Shown here: piece by piece, positions 10,026-17,037 of the stretch
Layout of the letters: each line of letters starts with the position of its first letter
How positions within the stretch are numbered: position 1 is the first letter of the stretch
NCBI GenBank assembly: GCA_023398495.1
Contig: JAEWSG010000213.1
Location: 1 to 34,675 of the forward strand
Length of the DNA stretch: 34,675 nucleotides
Reading direction: 5' to 3'
Origin: Bacillota bacterium
GTDB lineage: Bacteria > Bacillota > Clostridia > Acetivibrionales > Acetivibrionaceae
Program-made: the position numbers and the translations under genes
The notes under the pieces: generated by a model
Database searches by the model: none
Seen by the model: the letters and a program-made list of their open reading frames with translations, nothing else
Told to the model about the DNA's origin: nothing

Positions 10026-10053
10026 AAAATACATTATGATATCATATAACCAA
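10026..10053 (-). promoter_or_regulatory. Promoter and palindromic operator of the XRE gene
   Basis: On the minus strand TTGGTT (10048-10053) and TATTTT (10026-10031) are 16 bases apart, a fair sigma-A promoter. The spacer contains the perfect palindrome TATGATATCATA (10035-10046). A dimer of the XRE protein bound there would block RNA polymerase directly. The start codon is about 34 bases downstream of the -10 box. Confidence 0.5.
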
Positions 10054-10285
10054 ATTGGAATCTATTTATACATCGTCTCCATATTAGAGATTAATAACTT
10101 TTTTGATTTTTTATAAAATTGAAGTGATTGTTCCTTGAAAACAAAGTCACGATATCGTTTTCTTTGTTGGTCCAGATCAAATGTAGAAGAGGCAATATCG
10201 TAGTTATAAAAGACAAAAGAAATTTAATGACAGATGACACCATCAAAGAGCTTCAAGACTTTACCATCATCCTAATTAACCAAAT

Positions 10286-10537
10286 GCCTACGGTACGGTT
10301 GCCATTTGTTCATCAGAAGCTATCATGTTGGCACTTCTGACTCGGGGTTTACAGTTCCTATACATGTAGATGCCGCAATAGGGTACAGTGATATTTAGAG
10401 ACAAGGCACAAATCCCTCAAAGCCTCATATTTGACACTGATTATCTTGGAAGTGCTCAGAAGAATTTTCCGCTGAACTTTTCAAGAAATTCCTTCACCAG
10501 GAGAATGGCTCATGATATACACAAGGTCTTACTAAAA
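10286..10537 (+). pseudogene. Decayed glutamate decarboxylase remnant with internal deletions
   Basis: Three frames in succession carry pieces of a GadB-like pyridoxal-phosphate decarboxylase. About 10292-10354 reads GTVAICSSEAIMLALL, matching the GSSEA region near GadB residue 90. About 10345-10388 reads GFTVPIHVDAA, matching the HIDAASGG region near residue 245. About 10382-10480 reads GTVIFRDKAQIPQ and then DYLGSAQKNFPLNFSR, matching the segment near residues 290-325. The lysine that binds the cofactor and everything between these blocks is missing, and the blocks sit in different frames with stops. The pieces are collinear with the enzyme, so this is a shrunken gene, not chance. Matching is from memory of E. 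coli GadB. The plus-strand bases just before it (10128-10285) are open but unrecognised. Confidence 0.65.
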
Positions 10538-10559
10538 TGAAGATAAACACCTCCCTCAT

Positions 10560-10595
10560 AAAAGAGTGCAGACATCACGCAGTCTGCACCCTTTT
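10560..10595. terminator. Bidirectional rho-independent terminator
   Basis: The arms GTGCAGAC (10566-10573) and GTCTGCAC (10582-10589) pair perfectly around an eight-base loop. AAAAG and CTTTT flank them and extend the stem after one mismatch. The T-run on plus and the matching A-run on the other side allow termination in both directions. It lies just beyond the decarboxylase remnant, so it is probably that gene's surviving terminator. Confidence 0.6.
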
Positions 10596-10681
10596 ACAAT
10601 ACTTTATCCCAAAAACATGAAGATTATCATCATTTATAAATTAGCCATAACCAATTACTCCTATTAATACTATATCTAAAA

Positions 10682-10698
10682 GGTAAATGCCATTTACC
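10682..10698. repeat. 17-bp perfect palindrome in a gene-free stretch
   Basis: GGTAAATG and CATTTACC flank a single C. The stretch from 10596 to 10820 has no open reading frame that I can support and is very AT-rich. This palindrome is its only clear structure and could be an operator, but no promoter is convincingly positioned next to it. Confidence 0.4.
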
Positions 10699-10820
10699 GA
10701 ATTCGAAACAGACTACAGTACAGTCAATTTCTTGTTCACGTACACTATTAAATCAAATAAAGTATACAATAAATTTTAATATGATGCACGATAATTAAAT
10801 ACGCCCCTTAATTGCTGTGC

Positions 10821-10859
10821 CACTTATGAAGTGACTTACAGTTGTATATATGATATAAT
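10821..10859 (+). promoter_or_regulatory. Promoter of the AP2/HNH-like gene with overlapping inverted repeat
   Basis: GTGACT (10831-10836) and a perfect TATAAT (10854-10859) are separated by 17 bases, a good vegetative promoter facing the gene at 11016. An inverted repeat, CACTT-ATG-AAGTG (10821-10833), overlaps the -35 box and could be an operator. The transcript would have an untranslated leader of about 150 bases. Confidence 0.55.
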
Positions 10860-10889
10860 CTAATATACAATATAGCTACAACCCAATAA

Positions 10890-10937
10890 TGAAGCTATAA
10901 AGCTTCAAACATAGGAACATTATTTTGCAATGCAAAA
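10890..10937 (+). promoter_or_regulatory. Structured leader with two hairpins
   Basis: Inside the leader of the 11016 gene, TGAAGCT-ATAA-AGCTTCA (10890-10907) forms a perfect seven-base-pair hairpin. TTTTGCA-A-TGCAAAA (10923-10937) is a second palindrome. Neither is followed by a terminator-like T-run. They could be operators or RNA control elements; no known riboswitch is recognised. Confidence 0.4.
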
Positions 10938-11015
10938 AATGTAAATCAGCTTTTTTGAAACACCCGTTGACCAGTTATTTTTTTAGAATTACCTAACCCG
11001 AAAGGAAGTTTTGAT

Positions 11016-12344
11016 ATGCCAGTAATTCAATTGAGCGAAGATAAGAAATTAATTGTCGATGAAGCAGATTATGACACTGCAAATTGTTACAACTGGAGAT
11101 TTAGTAAATGTGATAACGGAAAATTCTATCCATATACCAGAGTTGCTGGTAAAAGCGTTAGCTTTTCTAAAGTCATTTTTTCATTAACGGAAGACCAGAG
11201 AATTTTTTGCAAAAATGGTGATAGCCTTGATATGAGAAGAGACAATGTTCTGATTTGTAATAAAAAAGAATATTATTATTTAATTTCTCAAGTCAAAAAA
11301 TCTACGTTCTCTCGGTACAATGGCGTGCAATATAATTCCAACAAAAAAAAGTGGATGGTCAAAATTTCCGCAGGCACGAAAGGCAGTATATTATTAAAGA
11401 GATTTAATCTTGAGGAAGAAGCGGCAGTTGTAGCTGATTTTTGGGCACTTAAAAACTATGGTAAATTAGCAAAACTCAATTTTCCTGAGTTAAGCTTTGA
11501 ACAATTAGAAGCCAGTTATTATGAGATTATGAAGAAATACGATAATTCTGCCAACGATGCTGATGAAACTTCTGATAAAACGGTAATTAAGTTAAGTGGC
11601 AACTATCAAATACTGATTGACGAAATAGACTACGATATTGCAAAATCCTATAAATGGCGCAGGGCTAATAGCAGTAGTGGGAAATGTTACGCTCAAACAA
11701 AAATAGATGGCAAACTTATTAGTTTCGCAAAAGTAGTCTTTTCCCTTAAAGACGATCAGATGCTCTTGCACAAAAACGGAAACTCCCTTGATTTTAGAAG
11801 AGATAATATTCTGATTTGTAGCAGAAGGGAATTCGCCTATCTAATTTCCAATAATAAAATCTCTTCAAGTTCAAAGTACAATAATGTACATTATCATACT
11901 GCCACAAAAAAATGGCGTGTAAAAATATTTGAAGATAACCAGCATAAAACTCTAACCGGGTATGACCTTGAAGAAGATGCTGCTATTATAGCAGATTATT
12001 ATGCACTTAGAAATTATGGAAAGTTGGCCAAACTCAATTTTCCCGAATTAAGTTATGAACAATTAGAAACCAAATTTCAAGAAGTTACCGATAAATACGG
12101 AAAATCTAAATCCGATAAATTGACCAAAAGGTTTCAGGGAAAACAAAAAAATTTTAGCTGGGTTAAATCATCCAAATATATAGGAGTGTCTTGGGATAAA
12201 GATGAAAACTATTGGCTTGCACATATCGGATATAAAAATCGCAGATACAAGATTAGAAATTTCAAAACAGAGATTGAAGCTGCTATGGCTTACGATGAAA
12301 TGGCTAAAAAGTTTTATGGCAAAGATGCCAAAACAAATTTGTGA
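11016..12344 (+). CDS. Repeated HNH-like/AP2 domain protein, nuclease residues degenerate
   Basis: This 442-residue protein has a duplicated unit (about residues 1-175 and 190-360). Each copy is an HNH-like segment, ending in NGDSLDMRRDNVLIC or NGNSLDFRRDNILIC, followed by an AP2-type DNA-binding domain (SRYNGVQYNSNKKKW and SKYNNVHYHTATKKW). A third AP2 domain, SKYIGVSWDKDENYW, fills about residues 385-442. AP2 domains bind DNA and occur with HNH domains in homing endonucleases. In active relatives the core reads roughly DHxxGxxLDNRxxNL. Here the Asp-His pair is Phe-Cys in copy 1 and Leu-His in copy 2, and the upstream HR is also gone, so cutting is unlikely. AGGAAG lies seven bases before the ATG. 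The gene has its own promoter and stands alone, which suggests a domesticated DNA-binding or regulatory protein. No target is known. Confidence 0.75.
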   Translation: MPVIQLSEDKKLIVDEADYDTANCYNWRFSKCDNGKFYPYTRVAGKSVSFSKVIFSLTEDQRIFCKNGDSLDMRRDNVLICNKKEYYYLISQVKKSTFSRYNGVQYNSNKKKWMVKISAGTKGSILLKRFNLEEEAAVVADFWALKNYGKLAKLNFPELSFEQLEASYYEIMKKYDNSANDADETSDKTVIKLSGNYQILIDEIDYDIAKSYKWRRANSSSGKCYAQTKIDGKLISFAKVVFSLKDDQMLLHKNGNSLDFRRDNILICSRREFAYLISNNKISSSSKYNNVHYHTATKKWRVKIFEDNQHKTLTGYDLEEDAAIIADYYALRNYGKLAKLNFPELSYEQLETKFQEVTDKYGKSKSDKLTKRFQGKQKNFSWVKSSKYIGVSWDKDENYWLAHIGYKNRRYKIRNFKTEIEAAMAYDEMAKKFYGKDAKTNL

Positions 12345-12429
12345 TTGCGGTAGTCTTTTTATCTGGGTGAACTCCACACCTTCACTATTAGAAGTATATC
12401 TTTCGGGTAATATTAACATGCAGAAAAGT

Positions 12430-12475
12430 CAAGGTTATTCTCGATTAGCGTACAGCCTCATCGACAATAACCTTG
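12430..12475. repeat. Long hairpin-forming inverted repeat
   Basis: CAAGGTTATT (12430-12439) pairs perfectly with AATAACCTTG (12466-12475). After one C-C mismatch the inner arms TCGAT and ATCGA add five pairs, leaving a 14-base loop. It lies between two converging genes but has no T-run, so it is not a classic terminator. The rest of 12345-12516 shows nothing else. Confidence 0.55.
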
Positions 12476-12516
12476 CACATTACAGACACGTAGAAAAGCT
12501 TATAAGACACCTCATT

Positions 12517-13422
12517 TTATGATTTTACAGAACCTAAAGTTAAGCCTTTGATAAAATACCTCTGAACAAAAGGATAGACACACAGGATTGGTAATGTTGC
12601 TATAACAGTCATTGCCATTCTTAAGGATTCCGGTGAAACCTTATTCCTCATTAAAGTATCACTTGTTCCATATATGTCCTGACCTGAAGACTGAGCACTC
12701 ATAAGTATCTTCTGAAGTTCAAACTGAAGTGTTGTAAGATTCTTACTTGAACTACAGTATAGATATGTATCAAACCATGAATTCCACTGACCTACAGCAA
12801 TAAACAAAGACAGAGTGGCAATAACAGGTATACAAAGGGGAAGAATAATCCTTACAAATATCATTAAATCATTAGCTCCATCAATTTTTGCCGCCTCTTG
12901 CAATTCAAAAGGCAATCCCTCAATAAAGGATCTTAGAACAATTACATTGAAGACACTTATAAGTCCTGGCAAAATGTAGACCCAAAAGTTTTCTGCCAGT
13001 TGAAGATTTCTAATGAGCATGTATTCAGGTATAAGTCCGCCACTAACATACATGGTAACTACGAACACCACTGTGACAAACTTTCTTGCGATAAAATCCT
13101 TTCTGCTTATTACATAGGCTACCATAGCTGTACTGATTATGCCTAAAACAGTTCCCACTACTGTTCTTGCAACTGAAACAAACACTGAAATAGCAATGGC
13201 ATTATTTTCAAAAATACTTTTGTAATTTGCAAGGGTAAACTGCCTCGGAAATACTGTTATACCACCCTTAACCGTATCCACTGAATTATTTAATGATATT
13301 GCAAGTACATTCAGAAAAGGATACAGTGTTATAAAGACTAAAAAAATCATAAACAGGTAATTAAAAATATCGAATACAACTTCTCCATTTACGTGTTTTC
13401 TTCTATTTATCAGGCTTTTCAT
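12517..13422 (-). CDS. Sugar ABC transporter permease, LplC/YtcP type
   Basis: A 301-residue inner-membrane permease of the carbohydrate uptake class 1 family. About six hydrophobic helices are visible, beginning with the segment around FNYLFMIFLVFITLYPF. The EAA loop, EAAKIDGANDLMIFVRIILP, which docks the ATPase, is well conserved in the C-terminal half, and NSWFDTYLYC and the C-terminal FVQRYFIKGL are typical of LplC/YtcP proteins. ATG at 13422 is favoured, with GAGG nine bases upstream; GTG at 13437 is the alternative. It is last in the glycoside operon, 49 bases after the partner permease. Together they would carry oligosaccharides delivered by the binding lipoprotein at 22061-23743. No ATPase gene is present; a shared MsmX-like ATPase elsewhere is the usual solution in Firmicutes. 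Confidence 0.9.
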   Translation of the reverse strand: MKSLINRRKHVNGEVVFDIFNYLFMIFLVFITLYPFLNVLAISLNNSVDTVKGGITVFPRQFTLANYKSIFENNAIAISVFVSVARTVVGTVLGIISTAMVAYVISRKDFIARKFVTVVFVVTMYVSGGLIPEYMLIRNLQLAENFWVYILPGLISVFNVIVLRSFIEGLPFELQEAAKIDGANDLMIFVRIILPLCIPVIATLSLFIAVGQWNSWFDTYLYCSSSKNLTTLQFELQKILMSAQSSGQDIYGTSDTLMRNKVSPESLRMAMTVIATLPILCVYPFVQRYFIKGLTLGSVKS

Positions 13423-13471
13423 TACTATGCACCTCACCTTTAATTCATATTACCTGGCAAATATTATTCCA

Positions 13472-14449
13472 TCAAACAACACGAATTCCACTAACTTTTT
13501 TACTTATCTTATTTGCCACAAAAAGGAGTACAATACTTACTACAGACTTAAAGATACCTGCTGCCGTTCCAAAAGCCCATCTTCCGGATGCTACTCCATA
13601 ATCCAGAATATATAGATCCAGTACATTTGCATAATCTGCAACCATTGAGTTTCTCATAAGAAACTGTTTTTCATACCCAATATTGATTAGATTTCCAATG
13701 TTCAAAATCAATATAATAATCACTGTAGGAAGAATCCCAGGTAACGTAACATGCAATATTCTTTTGAATCTGCTTGCACCATCAACCATTGCCGCTTCAT
13801 ATAATTCAGGAGAAATACCTGCAATTGCAGCAAGAAATATAATGGAATTCCAACCAATTTCTTTCCACACATCTGCTGATGTAACAACACCCCAGAAATA
13901 CTCAGGTTTGGCCATGAAATTGATACCAGGATCTTCAACCAGATTCATAAATTTAAGAATTTCATTAACAAAGCCACCATCAATTGATAACATTTTGTTA
14001 AAAATACTTGCAACAATAACCCATGATACAAAGTGCGGAAGATAAGAAATTGTCTGTACAGTTCTCTTAAACCAAATAGTTTTAATTTCGTTCAAAAGTA
14101 TTGCTAATACAATAGGTAGTGTGAACCCAAACACAAGGGCTAGAAAGCTCATTCCCAAAGTATTTCTCATTACATCATAAAACTGGCCATCCTTAAACAT
14201 TGCTATGAAATACTTTAGTCCAACCCATTCCTGACTAAAAAAGCTCTTGCCTGGCCTATAATTCTGAAATGCGATTGTCCAACCCCAAAGAGGTATATAC
14301 TTAAAAATGAAAAGCCAAACAACAAAAGGCAATGACATTAGCAAAAGAAATTTCTGATCTTTTATGACTTTCATGCTTGGTAATTTAGGTAATTTAAGTA
14401 ATCTCACTTTAGACCTGGACTTTGGAACTACTGGCAACTGTTCAGGCAT
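13472..14449 (-). CDS. Sugar ABC transporter permease, LplB/YteP type
   Basis: A 325-residue permease paired with the downstream LplC-type protein. After a basic N-terminus it has about six membrane helices. The family motif FKYIPLWGWTIAFQNY follows the first helix, and the EAA loop reads YEAAMVDGASRFKRILHVTLP. The start is ATG at 14449, because GGGGGG lies six bases upstream; the frame runs open to 14524 without a ribosome site. The gene follows the GH31 alpha-xylosidase by about 90 bases and probably shares its transcript. It should act as one half of the membrane channel for imported oligosaccharides, most likely xyloglucan fragments judging from the enzymes beside it. Substrate identity is inference; the permease type is clear. 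Confidence 0.9.
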   Translation of the reverse strand: MPEQLPVVPKSRSKVRLLKLPKLPSMKVIKDQKFLLLMSLPFVVWLFIFKYIPLWGWTIAFQNYRPGKSFFSQEWVGLKYFIAMFKDGQFYDVMRNTLGMSFLALVFGFTLPIVLAILLNEIKTIWFKRTVQTISYLPHFVSWVIVASIFNKMLSIDGGFVNEILKFMNLVEDPGINFMAKPEYFWGVVTSADVWKEIGWNSIIFLAAIAGISPELYEAAMVDGASRFKRILHVTLPGILPTVIIILILNIGNLINIGYEKQFLMRNSMVADYANVLDLYILDYGVASGRWAFGTAAGIFKSVVSIVLLFVANKISKKVSGIRVV

Positions 14450-14539
14450 TATTTTCCCCCCATTCTTTTTTATTACGTTATCTATATATCTATCTATACT
14501 ATAGGTCTTAATAAATATATCCACTATTTATATATAATG

Positions 14540-16867
14540 CTATACTTCAATTATCAGCATGGAAGTGCCTTTGTCAGGGATAATCAAAGTCCCTGTTTTA
14601 AGCACCTCAAATGTGCCTCCTTTAACATTGGAAATCTGATTTACTCCTCTTAAAAGGATTTTCCACTTTTCCTTCTCTCCCTCTATCGTAAATTCAATAA
14701 CATTTCCATTCCGTTTAGCCTTTGCTGTAAGTTCTTTTTCTCCTTTTATATTGTATACCACTGTTGAAGCTTCACTTCTGTCAGCAAGCTCAAAAATATG
14801 GAAAACAACATTATCTGAATAATCATAATCCGGTCGGCTTTCAGTTTCTCCTACAGCAATAATTGAACCAGGTCTCACCATAAGAGGAATACTCATATAA
14901 TCATGTGTTTCATTTTTCCAACACCCGCCCAAAACCCTGTCACCTGTAATAAAATTAGTCCAGATACCTGATGGAAGGTAATATGACACATTTCCCTTTT
15001 CATTAAAAATCGGAGCAACTAACAGGGAATCTCCCAACATATATTGAAGATCAAGAAAACGGCAGGTTGGATCCTCAGGAAACTCCAGTACCATAGCTCT
15101 CATTTGCGGAATTCCTGTCATGGAAGTTTCACATGCACAGGCATATAAATACGGCATAAGACTGCACTTCAATTTTGTAAAGAAACGCAAAACGTCTACA
15201 GCCTCCTCATCAAACAACCAGGGTACTCTATAAGAATTACTGCCATGTAGCCGACTGTGCGTAGATAAAAGACCAAAAGCTGACCATCTTTTATATAAGT
15301 CCGGTTTAGCAGTACTTTCAAATCCACTTATATCGTGGCTCCAAAATCCGAATCCACACAAGCTTAAAGATAGTCCACCCCTTAAACTTTCAGCCATAGA
15401 CTCGTACTCTGCGGTACAGTCTCCTCCCCAATGAACAGGGAACTTCTGACTTCCTGCTGTTGCAGATCTTGCAAACAGCACGCTCTCATTTGTACCTGCA
15501 TTTTCTTCCGTCAACTCATATACAGTTTTATTGTACAGATATGTGTAGTAGTTGTGCATTTTAACTGGATCCGAGCCGTCAAAATACTGTACATCAACAG
15601 GTATACGTTCGCCAAAATCGGTCTTAAAACAGTCAACACCTAAGTCTATGAGTTTTTTCAACTTTTCTTTATACCAATTTGCAGCATCAGGGTTTGTAAA
15701 ATCAACTATTCCCATACCTGCCTGCCACATATCCCACTGCCACACATCACCATTCGGGCACTTTAATAAATATCCCTTCTCCATCGCCTCATCAAAAAGC
15801 ACTGACTTCTGAGCTATATACGGATTAATCCATGCACATATTTTTAGCCCCTTATCTTTTAAACGTCGAAGCATTCCTTCAGGGTCAGGAAAAACCTGAC
15901 TGTCCCATTCAAAATCACACCACTGGAATTCTTTCATCCAGAAGCAATCAAAATGAAATACGCTAAGAGGTATTTTTCTACTTAGCATACCATCTATAAA
16001 TTTATTTACAGTGTTCTCATCATAACTTGTTGTAAATGAAGTTGTCAGCCACAGACCAAACGACCATGCCGGTGGAAGTGACGGCTTACCGGTAAGGAAG
16101 GTATAATTGGAAATTACGTCTTTTAAGGAATCCCCTCCAATTAAAAAGTACTCCAGATATTGACCATCAACACTGAACTGCACCTTGTTTACCTTTTCGG
16201 AAGCAACCTCAAAGGACACACATCCGGTATTGTTTACAAAAACACCATATCCCTTGTCTGTAATATAGAAGGGTATATTTTTATATGACTGTTCACTACA
16301 AGTTCCACCATCTTCATTCCAGATATCGATGGACTGCCCGTTCTTAACAAAAGGGGTAAATCTCTCACCTAGCCCATATACATGCTCACCAACGCCCAAA
16401 GACAATTGCTCCCGCATGTATACCTCACCGTTACCATAATCTGTAGTCAGAAAAGCCATACTTTTTAGACCACTACTCGTTAAATGCTTGTCATTGTAGC
16501 AGTAGTCAATTTTCCAACCATTTTTCTTTTTTATAGCAGCTAGTAGTTTTCCGCTTTTAAATATTACTTCATCTTGATTATTTTCAATATCAGTTTTTAT
16601 TTCTTGCCTTGTGTTTATTTCGAACTGCGGTGACTTTCTATTGAACCCTTTATGGTGATAAATCTGCACATGAATAATATCATCTGCCGGAGAGGAAAAC
16701 TTTACTGTAATCATTGCAATATTCAAAGTATCTCCTCTGTCTCTGAGCGGCTTTGTTGACGCAAACACTGTGACAGCTTCATTTTTAATATCTACATCAT
16801 TGACCTCGATAGGACAATATAGAGTAACATCTTTTCTCTCAAGCCATTGACCATTGGAAAACTTCAT
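14540..16867 (-). CDS. yicI: GH31 alpha-xylosidase, YicI type
   Basis: At 775 residues it matches E. coli YicI (772) closely in length and order. The nucleophile is Asp417 in CFKTDFGERIP and the acid/base is Asp483 in HWGGDC. Phe278 (in LTTSF) and Cys308 (in FHFDCFW) line up with YicI residues that shape a xylose-preferring site. The enzyme would remove alpha-1,6-linked xylose from the non-reducing end of xyloglucan oligosaccharides. It has no signal peptide, so it works in the cytoplasm on imported sugars. ATG at 16867 has GGGGGG seven bases upstream. It follows the GH42 gene by 170 bases and has its own promoter, a near copy of the one in front of the binding-protein gene. It could also act on isoprimeverose. 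Family and specificity class are confident. Confidence 0.93.
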   Translation of the reverse strand: MKFSNGQWLERKDVTLYCPIEVNDVDIKNEAVTVFASTKPLRDRGDTLNIAMITVKFSSPADDIIHVQIYHHKGFNRKSPQFEINTRQEIKTDIENNQDEVIFKSGKLLAAIKKKNGWKIDYCYNDKHLTSSGLKSMAFLTTDYGNGEVYMREQLSLGVGEHVYGLGERFTPFVKNGQSIDIWNEDGGTCSEQSYKNIPFYITDKGYGVFVNNTGCVSFEVASEKVNKVQFSVDGQYLEYFLIGGDSLKDVISNYTFLTGKPSLPPAWSFGLWLTTSFTTSYDENTVNKFIDGMLSRKIPLSVFHFDCFWMKEFQWCDFEWDSQVFPDPEGMLRRLKDKGLKICAWINPYIAQKSVLFDEAMEKGYLLKCPNGDVWQWDMWQAGMGIVDFTNPDAANWYKEKLKKLIDLGVDCFKTDFGERIPVDVQYFDGSDPVKMHNYYTYLYNKTVYELTEENAGTNESVLFARSATAGSQKFPVHWGGDCTAEYESMAESLRGGLSLSLCGFGFWSHDISGFESTAKPDLYKRWSAFGLLSTHSRLHGSNSYRVPWLFDEEAVDVLRFFTKLKCSLMPYLYACACETSMTGIPQMRAMVLEFPEDPTCRFLDLQYMLGDSLLVAPIFNEKGNVSYYLPSGIWTNFITGDRVLGGCWKNETHDYMSIPLMVRPGSIIAVGETESRPDYDYSDNVVFHIFELADRSEASTVVYNIKGEKELTAKAKRNGNVIEFTIEGEKEKWKILLRGVNQISNVKGGTFEVLKTGTLIIPDKGTSMLIIEV

Positions 16868-16933
16868 ATTATGACCCCCCTGTGTGCGTTAGAAGGCAAT
16901 AGTTAAGAAAACGATTCCTTGCTTTAACGACTC

Positions 16934-16997
16934 AATTATAATATTATTTTCTTTTCTTTTCTCATACTATACAAACAAGTAGTAACACTATTTTGAT
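16934..16997 (-). promoter_or_regulatory. Regulatory block copy 1: promoter and AraC-type operator before GH31
   Basis: These 64 bases match 23816-23879 at about 57 positions. On the minus strand a perfect TATAAT (16935-16940) has no good -35 partner. A 30-base block (16968-16997) that differs by one base from the other copy lies just upstream of it. A -10 box with a poor -35 and a conserved upstream site is typical of an AraC-activated promoter. The leader to the GH31 start is about 65 bases. Confidence 0.7.
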
Positions 16998-17037
16998 AAA
17001 AACTCTACCCTTTTGTAATTCTACTGCATGATATATT

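Noticed and set aside
10128..10340. 70-codon plus-strand open frame
   Set aside because: Its C-terminal part runs out of frame across the decarboxylase remnant; no start signal or recognised domain was seen.
12202..12522. Plus-strand open frame of 106 codons overlapping the end of the AP2/HNH-like gene
   Set aside because: It runs in another frame over a well-supported domain, has no ribosome site and its protein resembles nothing.
16898..16930. Small GTTAA/TTAAC hairpin in the GH31 leader
   Set aside because: Only five weak pairs with a long loop; too little to call a regulatory element.
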